A DNA stretch of 64,000 nt from Varanus komodoensis (Eukaryota > Chordata > Lepidosauria > Squamata > Varanidae): the NCBI RefSeq assembly GCF_004798865.1, contig NW_025336347.1:18316289-18380288 (forward strand), in the 5' to 3' direction. Below, in pieces: positions 1-37,570 of this stretch; position 1 is the first letter of the stretch; the number at the start of each line of letters is the position of its first letter. Under the pieces are notes generated by a model that was not told the DNA's origin, searched no databases, and saw only the letters and a list, made by a program, of their open reading frames with translations. A program made the translations under genes and the position numbers.

Positions 1-149
1 TGATGGTGGAGCTCCCTTCCTAGAAAGTGCATCTGGCTCCCTCTGTGACCTTCTGAATGCAGTTAACTGGGCACGGTTTTAATTGATGTTGGTCAGTAGT
101 TGGTGGTGGCTACTATTACTGGTGCTGTATGCTCTAAAAAATCAATATA

Positions 150-225
150 TTTATGTTTAATTTTGTGAGTTGCTATGGAGGACTTACTGCCTAGAAAGGC
201 AATATATAAATAAATAAAGCAAGGA
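150..225 (+). mobile_element. LINE/SINE 3' tail remnant
   Basis: A short GAGTTGCTATGGAGGACTTA stretch followed by ATATATAAATAAATAAAG, resembling the 3' end of an L2-type element. The rest of 1-540 shows no gene. Confidence 0.3.
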
Positions 226-436
226 AATAAAGAGGAAGATTAGAGGGAAAGAGTCCTATCCTGCCCCCTAGTTCCATTCCAGAAGGGTGATAAATACTAT
301 TTCAAGCTGCTGTTTGCAGTATTAAAACTAGTTACAAAATTAAAGTGGGGTGTTTGTGTGGGGGGATGCAGGCTGCCCATTCTGCTGCCATTAATACAGA
401 CCTCTGGTCCATAGATATGTTGCTGGAACGATGCAA

Positions 437-499
437 CCCCCCCCCCCCCCGAAGGAGTCTGCACGTAAAGCAGTGTCCCTCCCCTCCCCTCCCCTCCCC
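437..499 (-). promoter_or_regulatory. G-rich tract downstream of QARS1 poly(A) signal
   Basis: On the transcribed strand this reads as four to five GGGGA units (477-499) followed by a run of 14 G (437-450). Such G-rich elements are known to promote 3' cleavage and polymerase pausing (MAZ-type sites), and the units could form G-quadruplexes. The role here is inferred from position only. Confidence 0.4.
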
Positions 500-548
500 G
501 CAACTACCCTCCCCTCCGTCAGCAATGCAGGAAAATACACAGAGGCTT

Positions 549-554
549 TTTATT
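549..554 (-). terminator. QARS1 poly(A) signal AATAAA
   Basis: A canonical AATAAA on the minus strand lies 164 bases past the QARS1 stop codon, which gives a short 3' UTR of roughly 190 bases. It is followed within about 50-75 bases by a G-rich tract, as expected of a strong cleavage site. Confidence 0.8.
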
Positions 555-717
555 GAAGCGATGGGTCTGTATCCAGGATGCAAGTTAAGGCAACTGCGGC
601 ACTAGGGCAGACAGCCGTGCTGGCGCTGTGGGCCACCACCACCCCGGCCGCTCAGAGGAAGAAGAAGTGACTCCTGAGCAAGTTAGCATGCAACTAGAAA
701 CCAACACTGGTGCTTTG

Positions 718-25839
<25,122 letters not shown>

Positions 25840-26000
25840 GCTGCTGCTCGCTACTGCCGGAATGATCGCTCCTACTTCCGCCCACGGAAGGGCACTGACT
25901 TCTCAGTCTGATCCGTCCAATCACCATGGGGCGGGTAGACCCTGCGAAAAAGTAAACACCAATCAGAGGTTACCATTTTTCGCGTAGCCAATGAGAACAA
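25840..26000 (-). promoter_or_regulatory. QARS1 promoter region (CCAAT boxes, GC box)
   Basis: This GC-rich stretch directly upstream of the QARS1 start codon holds CCAAT at 25917-25921, 25959-25963 and 25988-25992 (read on the plus strand). It also holds a GGGGCGGG box at 25928-25935 and ETS-like TTCCG/CGGAAG motifs near 25875-25890. No TATA box is seen. This is the usual build of a housekeeping promoter. No divergent gene was found on the plus strand, so bidirectional activity is unsupported. Confidence 0.6.
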
Positions 26001-26304
26001 CCATCGTGAAACCTACGTTCCCGGGTTCTGCAACAGATCAGAAAAGACTAAATTGAAATTGGGCGGGATTCTGGGTTGCTTCTGGTTGCATCACTCGCAC
26101 GAGTCATTTTCAAAATTTATGCGGTTGAATAAGGAAACGGTTTGAGCAGAAATAGTGGAAGACGCCCGCCCCCTAGTGTTTGTTTAGCTATTTTGCACTA
26201 TTTCCAGCGCAATCCTATACAGGTCTATTCAGAAATAACTTCCACTGAGTTGGTATCGGATTGCAGCTAAAAATGTCCACATGTGTTGCTTGCCATGTAA
26301 TTGT

Positions 26305-26475
26305 CAGAGGGGTAGCACCAGAAACAAAGAATCCTGTGGTACCTTAAGCAATAAAGATTTTATTCCTGCAAAAGCGTTCGTGGAAATTGGTTGCTTCATA
26401 GGAATGGTCAGTTCATTCAACTTATCTGCTTCACCTCATTCATCAGAAAGCAGCCTTGAAAACTTATGCCAGAAT
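26305..26475 (+). repeat. Interspersed repeat with inverted arms
   Basis: The left arm reads GAAACAAAGAATCCTGTGGT and GCGTTCGTGG; the right arm is the inverse of a similar sequence (CATCAGAAAGCAGCCTTGAA, TTATGCCAGAATAAATGTAA). It resembles a common reptile repeat that I cannot name with confidence. Confidence 0.5.
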
Positions 26476-26699
26476 AAATGTAACTAGTCTGAAAAATAAA
26501 GAGTCAACGTTGCAGGATGTTGGGGGAAAAAGCAAGAATTTTTATTCCAAGAAAGAGCCCATCTGTTTTGGCACTGACTCCTGTATAGACAACTTCTTCA
26601 GGAATCAGTATTTCTAAAAGAAAACAGAAAACAATTTCCAGGATGAATACCTACCCCTGAGGAAGGCCCATATATATTATTCAAGGCTGAACCATGTTG

Positions 26700-27066
26700 T
26701 TATTTTCATTCATTCATTTCTATGCCACCCTGAAGCTGAAGCTCTCTGGGCAGTTTACAACAATCTATAAAACAAAAGAAAATACAGTACAAATACCATA
26801 AAAACAGTTTTAAAATGGATTTAAAATAGCTGAAAATACAGTAAAAAGAGCCAACAAAGAAGAAACCAAGGAGCTCTTTAAAGGCCTCCACACAGACAGT
26901 GTTTTGACCTGGCACTGAAAAGATGGAAAATTTGTCACCAGGTGACTGCAGCAGGTATGATGGATGCTCCAAAGGGGGATCACCACAGAAACAGCCCTCC
27001 CCCCTTCCTAGCACCCTCCAAGCCTTCCATGGGGTAGCCACCTGGAGGAAGGCCTCAGAGGTTGAG
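26700..27066 (+). mobile_element. Interspersed repeat (same type as 39919-40206)
   Basis: Shows CATTCATTCATTTCTATGCC, CTCTGGGCAGTTTACAACAA, ATAAAACAAAAG, GTTTTGACCTGGCACTGAAA and CTGGAGGAAGGCCTCAGAGG. Longer and older than the copy in the SINE. Confidence 0.5.
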
Positions 27067-28879
27067 CATAGTATCCAGGTGGATTGCAGTCAGGAGATCC
27101 CAGGCTGATCTTTGGAATTTATTATCTTTTCAATATCTCTATTCCATTTTGGATGTTCTTCTGTTTTGTTTGACCCCCTTAGTCTTTCAGCTGCCGAAAA
27201 GTATTGTACAAATGACTGCATTGGTGGCATGCTCCTTAGTTCTTTTATCATAGAGTGTTTATTGTATTTTTATGTGGGGCACAACGCAGATGCAGATTTA
27301 ATAAGGACTTGGGCTGCGCTGTTGTTGTCATCACCAGTGGTGCAGTGCAGCTAATGTTTTCTTTAAATGTATATTTTGCTTTTTTGGGTAAAGGTTATGG
27401 CACAGGTAAATTTTGCATTGAACCGTCTTTAATATTCACAAATGTATATGCTCTTTTAAAAGATTTACCTGCTTCATGGAAATTAATTGATGGCTAGTGT
27501 GAATGGAGTCTTGGTGCCTTTTTGACAGCTAAAAGACTGATATTACATTATTGGAAGGATAAACACCTCCTATCAGTCTGTTGATTAAACCAAGTTCGGT
27601 GGAAAAGAACACCTAACACTAGGCTCTGCCCAGTGTCTATGGGAAGGGGACGTTATATAAATATTAAGATTAAATAAGTACATAAGATATCATAAAATTA
27701 CAGAAGTAGTTGTTCTGGAGAAAAAGAAGGTCTGTAAACTGGATAATATACCCATTCATCAACAGATGCCTGGGACTTAGGTTTAAAGTCCAGCTCTCAT
27801 GGAACCCTTATTTGGAGGTTGCCACACTGAAATCTTTCCACTGCATACAGCCCCTGATGTGTTTCTTCAAACACCGAGGCAGGGGGCTCTCTGAACTGGC
27901 AGCTGAACCATTTTCTCATTTTTTGAAGAAAATGAGGTAAGAACTCCCTTAACCTCTATATGGTGCAGAGATCTGGGGGATCAAACAGATACATCTTTGG
28001 ACAATTGATCTGCTTTTGTTGAAGCAAGCCTATGTATACTTGCTAGAAAGGTGTATACATATATGCAATCCATGGGTGTGTTTTTAAATGGGGAAAATGA
28101 AAAGTGAAAAAAGATAAAATACGTGTTCCTAGTGCCTGCGGGATCCACTCTGGAGACTCCTTCTTGGGCCCGCTAGAGGTACCGCTAGAGGGCTGTCTTG
28201 GGGATCCTGGTCTAAAGCTTAGGCACAGAGAGATGTTGAGCACATTCTTCTGCAAAGTCACAGTGGCTATAAAGTCCCGTGTTTCTCCATTGCCTCCTAT
28301 AGGCAGAAGTCACTTTATCTTTTCCAACAAGAAAAAAATGGTGTCAAAGGTAATCAGGAAGTTCCATCTCCAGACAAATGAGTCAGTCCAGTGCTTAGTT
28401 ATGTCTACAGTACAGACAGATACAGAGACTGTGTTAAGCTGAGAAGCAGTTTCTGCCTGCCACAAGCCCAGTTGGAGTAGATAGGAAAGGGCTATCAGGC
28501 TTGCTAGAAGGACCAGTTTATGAATTTGCCTGAAACAATGATGCTTTTAACAGGCAGTAGTTAATTCTCTGCATAGTGGGAATAATATATACATTGTGCC
28601 CCTGGAAACATTAAATATCTAATCCTGAGAATAAAACTGTTGTTCTTCTCTTGTGAACTGCCTTGGTGCAGCTTGAAGATTTTGTTGGAAAATTCCAAGG
28701 CTCAACATATTGCTTTGAGACAAATCGGTCTGGAAAAAAACAGCATCAGAAGCAACTTTGATTTTGTATTCCATTTTAACAGTATTGCAATGAAAATCTC
28801 TTATCATTATATATATCCTTGTTACCAAGAATGTTCCCTTTCACTCCACTTAGGCTAACCCAAGGAAGACTACTAAGCC
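27067..28879. other. Intergenic, unclassified
   Basis: AT-rich sequence between QARS1 and the EDSP-like gene. Only short frames are present, with no conserved motif and no splice-linked set. Some of it may be old LINE sequence. Confidence 0.5.
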
Positions 28880-29405
28880 GGAGTGCGGCAGCCATGTTGT
28901 ATTTCCTGTGCAGGAGGGAGGAGGGGGGAACTGAGAGTAGTGAACCCTGGTGAACTCCTGGGACAGGCCAACTGGACAGCCAAGAGGGCAAGTGGGGAGG
29001 ACCCTTGGTGCCTGGGACCGATTGGAATCTCAATAAAAGTAGAAAAATACATTATAAATTGCAAGTAGGTGAGAGACATAAAGTGGGTGTGAATAGTTTG
29101 GAGATAATTAGCAGACACTGTTTGTGAAGGGGAGTCCTTGGAAGATTAAAGAGTTTTTCTGTAAACTAACAATCAGAACAAAGAATAATAGGTGAATGTA
29201 TTAACTTTGTATCCGGACATCATGTATGTTTTCTGTACCTCCTTCGAGATTGTGATTTGCTAAGCATCTCCCTTCTGTCTCCACTTTAGAACAAAGTGTG
29301 CTAGAATAAAACTGCTTTTAGCGCAAAGTCTCATCTCAGGCTCTGATTGGCTTGGGGTCTGGGGTCCATCTGGGTTGTCCCAGTTGGTGACCGGCTGAGT
29401 TCAGC
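28880..29405 (+). other. Possible old LTR-like remnant (uncertain)
   Basis: The stretch ends with a poly(A)-signal-bearing segment followed by a GGTCTGGGGTCC/GTTGTCCCAG region that resembles the end of a retroviral-type LTR. No internal genes lie beside it and its start is unclear. If it is one, it is an old solitary fossil and is broken. Other origins are as likely. Confidence 0.2.
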
Positions 29406-29409
29406 AACA

Positions 29410-31954
29410 TCCTCATAAGCCCACCATGCTGAATGCAGCCCACCAGCATACAGTAAATCTCTTTTTGTTGCGGGATCATGACATTCTAGTCAGAACAGCA
29501 AAGACTGTGAAGGTTGCCATACCTCTAGGATTGCGGAGGCTAAAAGCAAGCGCCCACATCTCTGGGAGGCCCTTTGCCTCACCACCATGCTGTCCACGCG
29601 CGCTTGCTGAAATAAAAAGCCAGGAGCCCACATGAGCTTTTTGCCCACGTGGGCTTTGCCTCCTGCTGCCCCTTTGAATCTTTCTGCCTGAGGTTTTTTA
29701 AACAATAAGATCAAATGCCCCCTCCCGCCTCCATGCATCCCTTTTTACAAATGGGGTCTGTCTCTTTAGGCTATAGGGTCCTTTACAAAATCTAGAGTAT
29801 TGGTAAATTAGCATATGCAAATTTGTACAGAGGTTTTTTGTGGTTCTGAACCCCAGGTCTTTGGGTACTCAGCACTGACCCTGCCTAACAGAAGCATGTT
29901 GATTCCTGCAATAAAGAAGACAAGATAAAGCCCAACACCTCCTGAAAGAAAACTAGACATCTAGAGAAACTGCTTCTGACTGCTCTCTGATTAGGACAGA
30001 TTCCTTAAATGCACAAATGCACTAGGTAAATCTGATCAGTAAATATTTGTACAGGGAATTCTGTTTTCTTCCAGTGCTGTTCCTTCAGTAATTGTCCTTA
30101 TGTCATATGTTTCCATTTTTGTGCAAGGCAGGCCCTTTGCCAGTTCATTGAACTGAGCACAAAGGTCTTTAAATAGCAAAAACAGTAACTGTTAATCATT
30201 AATACTACCTTTTGTTATAATGATACAAATTAGGGTTAAAATAATATTTAAAATTATTGTGTGTTAAAACAGACTTCCCCAACCCCCAGGTGCTTTGGAC
30301 TGCAATTCCCAGCATTCTTGACCCTTGGCCATGCTGACTGGGATCAAAAGTAGCTGATTCCCAAACAACAAAGGGCACCAAGTGGGAAAAGGCTGACCTA
30401 AAACAAGGCATGTACACAACATTTAAGAAAAGGGGCTCTGCTCAAATAGACTGCAAAATAGTTGCAAATTAGAACAAGAGAATGCTTGTGTTAAAAAGAC
30501 TCACCGAGTGGCCATGTGCAACTTAAGGCGGTGTCACAGTTTTGAACTGATGCAAAGCTAATGAACAGAAAGGCCCAACAATCAGTAACATGCCAGCATG
30601 ATTAATCACCCACGGGCTTGTTCTGTGGAGAAATGGCTGCTGTCGTAAGAGGCCAATGCTTCCTTCGTCTTCCCATGGTTGCTGCTACCCTGCAGGAGGC
30701 CTTGGCCAGAGTAATTTCTATACCATGGTTGCCTTCACTGCCAAAGTGTTCCGGTGCTGCCAAGGCATACAAGTACTCCCCGTTTTCTTGACAAGTGAGC
30801 GTTCCAGGACAAGTTGTCATTTAGGGTTGGTTTTCTCTGGAGCACAATGTCCTGGAGACACGGGAGGGTGTTTTTCCAATCTTGGCTAAAATAAGAACCA
30901 GCAGGGGCAAACTGCAGACACTTAAACAGAACAACAGATCGGCTACCCCGTATCAGATCCCGAGAGATAATCGGTTGCCCAGGATGCATTCTGCAAAATC
31001 TCTTCTCTCGCTCGCTCTTTCTCTCTCTGTGCCAAACTGCAGACTTTTCTCTTATCCCACCCATAACATTAACTTCTCCAAGCTTTATTAACAATCTCCT
31101 TTAAAAATTTTTTTTTTTAAATTCTGGGACCCTGAGGGATCGCCTGGTGTCAAGACAGCAAATGCTTCCAGAGGAGGTATTACTCATGTGACAAGACCCA
31201 GAGAAGACAGGTACACTGGGGTGTACAATCAAAAGAGCATTGTAGTTGATTCAGACATATAGGAAATAAATGTGGCATGCAGGGGGCCCACAAGGGTCTA
31301 CAAAGACTTATGCTAGAAGGAGATCTTTCTCTAAATCTCAGTCATGTAGACAGTTTGCAAGAGTCAAATAACAGTGACTCTTGCTGAATGGATCAAGACA
31401 AAGGACAAAAGGTGAAGGGGTTACAGGACAGACTATATTTTTCATATGTAAACTGGGTGGAATCAGGACGATCAACATAGTTTCTTGATCAGAACAAGAT
31501 TGTCTGTCTTGTCAGTTTCAGGCTTTCTGCAGCAATGATGGCTTTGGTTTAGTTAACTCCAACACATGCAATTTGCCTTGCCTTATCCCAGAGTTTTACG
31601 GAGGACATCTTCCTCTTCCCACCCCTTCCTCCATCTTTGTTTCCTTTTACAAAAAGAAAAATAGTCATGGGGAAGATGTGGGGGCTTTTTTGGTTAGCGC
31701 TAGGAGTTTTCAGTCTGGAAATACCTCTTTTATCTTTTAACAATTAGCTCCCATGAAGAGATATCAACAATCACTGAAGCTTAAGAATCTCTCAAAAGCC
31801 TCGTAGGATCTCATTTATTCAAGGGATTATCTCCTTACTTACCTGTCCCATTACCACAATTTTGCAGACTGAAAATCATCTTTGGAAAGCCATCTATAGA
31901 CTAAACAACCACATGTAACTGGGGTTTTAGTATATTAATGGTCAGATGCTGTGA
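29410..31954. other. Intergenic, unclassified (one palindromic repeat inside)
   Basis: No gene is seen. A CT-rich patch at 31003-31030 and the palindromic repeat at 30267-30403 are the only recognisable features. Confidence 0.5.
30267..30403. repeat. Palindromic MITE-like repeat, copy 12
   Basis: GACTTCCCCAACCCCCAGGT, GACTGCAATTCCCAGCATTC, TTGGCCATGCTGACTGGG and GGGCACCAAGTGGGAAAAGG. Confidence 0.65.
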
Positions 31955-32055
31955 GGTTTGTTTTATTCTATTTATTTATTGTAAGACATCTCGAGACGTT
32001 CTACAGGGGATGGGATAGAAAAGCTTTTAATAAATAAAATAAAATAAAAATATAT
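31955..32055 (+). mobile_element. L2-type LINE 3' tail
   Basis: Has GTAAGACATCTCGAGACGTT, GGGATGGGATAGAAAAGC and an AATAAATAAAATAAAAT end. Confidence 0.45.
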
Positions 32056-35000
32056 TTTTTAAAATCAAAGCCTGAGCTCTTTGGGAGTGCATTGTAGGGC
32101 TATAATTCTCAACAAACCTACTAAGAAATAAATCTTGTTTAAACAAACAAAAAAGGATGACTGCCAAATAAATATAGAAAGTAAGAGATTTTAATTATTG
32201 GAGAGTAATAAGGATGATGTGGCAGTAAAATTTGCCATCTCTTATTTTGCTTATTTGAATTAAATGATTTAATGTGCTTTAGTATATTCCTATAAATCTA
32301 GAGTCTCTAGGATTGCATAGGCTAAAAATTAACCAATCATTCTTTGAGCATTGAGTGAGAGAGAGATATCAGGGCAATATCTGGCTTGTTCAGTTCTCCC
32401 CTACAGTTGTAAACACTTGCTTTGTTTGGGGACCAATGTCTGTAGCATCCACTTTTCCACAGAACCATTAACAGCATGTCTATTGAGGCCAAAGGGCTGT
32501 TTATTTTCTCTGGGCAGGATTTTCCCCTCACCTTGCAGAACATTTTAACTAGGCAAAAGGTTACAACAGTAATGATTGACAGCGCGGAATCACCAAAGGA
32601 TGACCTGACCAATTCCAAAGAACAGGAAGGAGCCAACTTTCAGTTTGATCAGCAGCATCAGGGTTCCTGTCAGCGATCTCTCCCTCTCCCTCCCCCTCTC
32701 CCTCCCTCCACCACTGCCTGATAAATGGATGGACAAAGATCCAAAGAAGATGGACCCCCTTACACAGGAATAAGCAGCAGAAGCCTTTCCCCTGCCTTGG
32801 AAGTTGCGCTTCTGTGTTATCATTTCTGCCCTTCAACAGAGAAGCAGGTGATGCAATCACATGGCAACCCCAGAGGGTCATTAGCATGATGCAAGAGAAG
32901 GGTCAAGAGAAACGGTCAGGGCTGCCCCAGATGAGCAGCAGCTGGACTAATTTTGCCTAGGCCTCTACTAGGCCTGACCGTGCCTTTCGACAACCTGAGG
33001 CAGATGTTGCAGGGTGGGAGCCGTGGGAAGGTGCTGGGGGACAGCGCAGTGTGGCCCCAGTGCCAGCCAGCCAGCCAGCCAGCTGTGCTCAGGTGCGCAG
33101 GAAGCAATGGCCATCATGTTACAAGTCCCACAGTGCAGTGCCTGGCAGTTGGAGTCCAGCAGTCACCCAGCTCCCGATCGCACCTGTGGCATCTCATGCC
33201 AGGTAAGCCCATTGGTAGAGAGGAAGGATCAGCAATGCATCACCAATGGAGAGCCCATACGACCAGGGGAACCAGTGGTGGGTGCTGGTAGGAATGGCTG
33301 ATGAGGACCCAGGGAAGGTGGGGTCATAGGATGCAAAGCATCATGACCTTCCAGTTTGCAGCAGAGGATTCCGAGGAGCACAAAGCACAGGCTACTTTCT
33401 CAGGAGCAGGACCGTCAGTGCCTTATTCAAGACCCTCCTAGCCAGAGGACACAGCCCTGTCATCGTCCTCTGACCCAGAGATGCAGAACTCCCGCCTCCC
33501 TAGACTCACAGATGCCTCAGGCTGCAGAGTCGATGAGGTCCCTTTAACAGCTCCTCCAGGCCAGGTACAGCTTGACCACACTGCCAGTCTTGCCAGCCTA
33601 TATATGACTTTGGTTGACTTTGGCTCCCTGCTAAGATAGCTCCTCCCATTGTTCTAGCAGGAGATAATTCCACCCAGCGGGACCCACATGGAGCCAGCCA
33701 AGCTCCTGTTTTATTCTGCCCATCTTCTGATTGCCATCAGATGCAACCAGCTCCGCTTGTAAACCTCAAGGGACCACAGCATGTGGCACATGGGTCCTGG
33801 TAGACACTTGAGTATGCCAGGTGCTGATGCCTGTGTTGGATCTGAATCTGTATTGGATCTGAAATGCCAGTAAAATCGAGATTTTGCCAAGGCCAGGTCA
33901 TGCCATTTCAAGTCCAGGGTCCAATCCTTCACATCAGAACCTGATTCTCTCCCAGCCTGCCAGTTTTGTCTAGTTCTACCTGGCTTGCTACACCTGATGG
34001 GCCTGACCAAGGAGATCAGAATTTTTAGAAGACCGGAAGATAGAAGCTGAATGGCCTCCAGGATATGTATGGCTGGGCCCCTGCTGGAATCTGACAGGAG
34101 CTCACTGAGAAAAGCCTCCTTGAGCTGATCTTCCTCTTCAGCACTGTTCACTTGCCCCCTCTGCCCCAGGTAATGGAAGTGGTCAGGAGGCGCAGGAGAT
34201 GCCCTGCAGGCTTGGTCCGGAGTTCCTGCCTAGCAAGCAAGCAAAGGCCATGCTAAGAGAGAGAATGAGGAGCCACGGGTGACCAAGGCTGTGAGAAGGT
34301 TGTCTCACTGAGGGATGAGCCCATGGAGGTGTCTTGTCCGAGGGACCTCCAAAACCCGCAGCCAGCAGCGTTGGGCACCCCAAGGATGCTTACATCCTCG
34401 CAGTGCAGTTGCACACCGCCCTTTAACGGGACCAGTGCCTGTGCAACCTTAAATGCCATGGGACTTTTGTGGCCTAGGATTACATATTGCTTCAAGCCTC
34501 ATTCATCGCCCGATATAACAACTTCTTTCTTGGCTGTGCTTTTTCCTTTCTGTCATTTCTCCGATTTCTGTGTTGGGTTCCTTTCTGTGTTACATGCTGT
34601 ATATTTTGTCTTTGTTGAATTGTTTTGGTTTGCTATTGGCTCCATTCTTCTTTCTCTCAAGATGGTTTTGAATTTGAAAAGTCTTCTATCATGTTCAGGA
34701 ATCTGGCAAATGTACTGTCTTCTGATTCATCCAAGTCATTATACATCTGAAAAGTAAAGACTGAAAGCAGGCAGAGTGAGGGGGAGCCCTCCCTAACTAA
34801 CTCTTGTCTTTGACATTCCAATAAGCATTGCGTGGGACACTCCTGTCAAACTGCTACTCAGCATCACTGGGCCTGTTTTTACAGGAAACTGACAATGAAT
34901 TCTAGCTTTCAAACACTGTAATTTAAGACAATGTGCAGATAAATATACACTGGAAACACTGGAAGTTCTCATATAGTTGCCAGCATTAAAGAATGCTCCA

Positions 35001-37224
35001 GTTTTAAAAATATAATGCTAGAAAAGGGTGATGCTTAGTACACATGTAAGATCAAATTATGGTTTGGTTTTATATAAATGATCCTTGAATACATGCCTTT
35101 TCTCCTTTCTCCTTCCCTCAGGGAATGCTATTCATTTACGTTCAGTTTGTGACACACCACAATTTATTGCTACATCTAAACTGGCAGTGGCACACTATAG
35201 ATGCGCTTGCCTGCCAAATCAGAATTAGAAACCAAGTTCTCCAGACCATGATTTCCTACTCTAGTTTGCAGGGTGAATGCAAGTCATAGTTTCTTGGCTC
35301 AAATATGAACCAAGAAAAGCACAATCCTAACTTTTTCCAATCTTGCCTGGCAATGGAGACACAGAGTCCAAGACCCTGTGATCTGAGAGCAGAGACTCCA
35401 AAAGCTGGGGCACCCTTGCAGCCAGTCGGAAAGAACCCCCTCAGAAGAAGAGAGAAAAGGTGTGTGCTGGGGCTGGGGAGGGGAGGGGAGGGGGCTGGGG
35501 CAGAGGACCGATGCCAGTTCTCATTGGGGCCCCAAGCAACTTCGCTGCCACTCTAGACAGCCAAAACTAGCCATCTAAGTGGATATCAGGTCTGAAGGCA
35601 CAGCTTGCATGCATGAAGTACGAAAGTGGGGAGCTGATAAGGATGTATCCGAAGGACTCTAAGCACATGATGGGAAGGAGGAAGCAGACAAGCCCAAGGT
35701 TCAGGGGTGAAACACCAAAGCATTGTTTGGTGTTCTGCATTGACTAATTTTCCTCATGTAACAAGGGTAATTCTGTTCTCAAAAGTTCATAAAGTTTTGC
35801 AGACTTGCCAAAACAGACACTGATTTTTCAGCCTCCTCTTTTATGCTATTTCCAGATATTTAAGCCCTGCACATCTTCTGTTACCATTTATTGTATTACA
35901 CGATCTGTAACAGCAAGCTTTTGCCCAGTAATGTTGCTTTTCCAAAAACAGTGCTGTTCTCAAAATGAGACAACCACTTAGGTAACATGAATGGGTTTTT
36001 TCCTGTTCAATATCCCTTTCTGCTGGTCTCTTCTTGCGAATAACCTGGCCCCTCCTGCCTTCATGACCAGGTGGCATTACCTTGTTACTATTGAATGGGA
36101 GAATCACTATGCAGTACTAAATGAGGTTTGTCACATTGCCAAGACTCATATTCTGCAGCTTGAGGGGCATAATGGCTGCATTTGCACCACAGGGCAAGCA
36201 ACCCTGCGCGCTTCCCATAGTTTGTGATTTTCATTCGACCTACTTGTCAAGCAATCAGGCTCAGGGTGGTAAGCTTCCCTCAGTGGCGCAAGGGAAGGGT
36301 ACCTGCTCCATGCTCAGGCAAAGGCGGCGGTGGGGGAATCGGTGGGGTGGCGCTTCAGAAAGAAAACCGCTGCCCAGCTGATTCCCCTGCTGCCCACCTG
36401 AGGCAAGCCGCACAGGTAGGCGACTCACCCCTCCCACATTGGTCCCCCCCCAAAACTCCTGCTTGAGAGGCACCCCCAGCCCAGTGCTAGGGAGTAGGCA
36501 TGGGAGAGGAATCCGTTTTGGGGTTGGGAATCCTGGCTCAGCTCCCTGGACTCGGCTCTGCTTTTCTGTGACTCTGGGTCCGAGTTCCTGGCGAGGAATT
36601 AAGCCCTGTGCAAATCCTACACTAATGCTGCTGCCTCTCCTGCTTTTCAGTCTTTGTCCGTGCTGCATGTGACACAGAAGAAGGTAGCCGGTTGTGCAGC
36701 CTTTGTTCTGCGAGCGCTCATGGACTCCTTGGCTCGGTTTGCTTTCTAAGGCAGGGAGGGGCACAAGAGGAAGTCCGTGAGTGTGAGAGACAAATGCCAT
36801 GGAGTGTCATTGCAACACTGCTGGGAGCACCTTTCTCCCAAGCAGGAGTGGGAAAGGAGGGGGCGCCCCACTTCCTCCTCATTGTCGCCATGCGAGAGAA
36901 AGGTGCTGAGGTGGCTGCCAGGTTGGGGGTGCCTCTCCCTCAGCAGGAGTAAGGGGAAGGTGCAGGGGAATCAGCTGAGCAGCACGCCCTCAGCCACGTA
37001 CCTCTGCCCAGCTGAGTCTTACCCCTCCCAGGTGTGTGTGTGAGGGGCTTTTTTCAGGTGCGTGTGCAGGGGGGCGTCAGGTGAATTATCTGAGCAGCAC
37101 TGCCCTGCTGATCACTCACTCCTGCTCCAAAGATCTTTAAGGCAGGAGGTGGGCAGAGTGGGAACCCCTCTAACAGCCAGGACACATGGCAGCTGTCGGT
37201 GGTGACAATGAATGCTCTTCTCAA
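32056..37224. other. Intergenic, unclassified
   Basis: More than 5 kb without a supportable gene. GC-rich patches at 33.0-33.6 and 36.3-37.1 kb give frames of up to 179 codons, but these show no family signature. A GGGGA-type tract lies near 35475-35500. Confidence 0.5.
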
Positions 37225-37570
37225 GCAGCTCTCTGGTTCTGGCCTTCATCCTATAATGGGTTGTGCTTTCCTGGTTTGGATGATAGCAGAGCAAGGCATG
37301 GTGGTATGGAGAAGCCATTGTTTCTGTTTGTGATTTCTAAAGATCAAGCTGAAATACCACAATGGGGTTTGGATGACGCAACAAGCCATGGTGGTTTTTT
37401 ACTATTGTTGATCTGTCATCCAAACCTAGTCATGGTGTTTCTCCCTGGCAAATGGATCTTTAGAAATCATAATAAGAAAAAAACTTTTATTCTGTGGTTC
37501 CTCTGTATCATCATGGCTTGGTGTGTTGTCCGAACCCAAGATCATGGTTTCCACAGTCTTGGTATACAAT
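37225..37570. repeat. Nested inverted repeat (hairpin-forming, MITE-like)
   Basis: Outer arms GATTTCTAAAGATC (37332-37345) and GATCTTTAGAAATC (37455-37468) are perfect inverses. Inside them GGTTTGGATGAC (37366-37377) and GTCATCCAAACC (37415-37426) are also perfect inverses. Related GGTTTGGATGA and CATGGT units recur on both sides. Probably a non-autonomous DNA transposon; not named. Confidence 0.6.

Noticed and set aside
25840-26500. Divergent gene sharing the QARS1 promoter
   Set aside because: No plus-strand coding exon or splice pattern was found in the adjoining 2 kb; the short frames lie in repeats.
33711-34151. 146-codon minus-strand frame
   Set aside because: No recognisable domain, no start context, no splice partners; the surrounding DNA looks like unclassified repeat.
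36261-36800. 179-codon minus-strand frame in a GC-rich patch
   Set aside because: Low-complexity proline/glycine-rich translation without conserved motifs; high GC alone explains the open frame.
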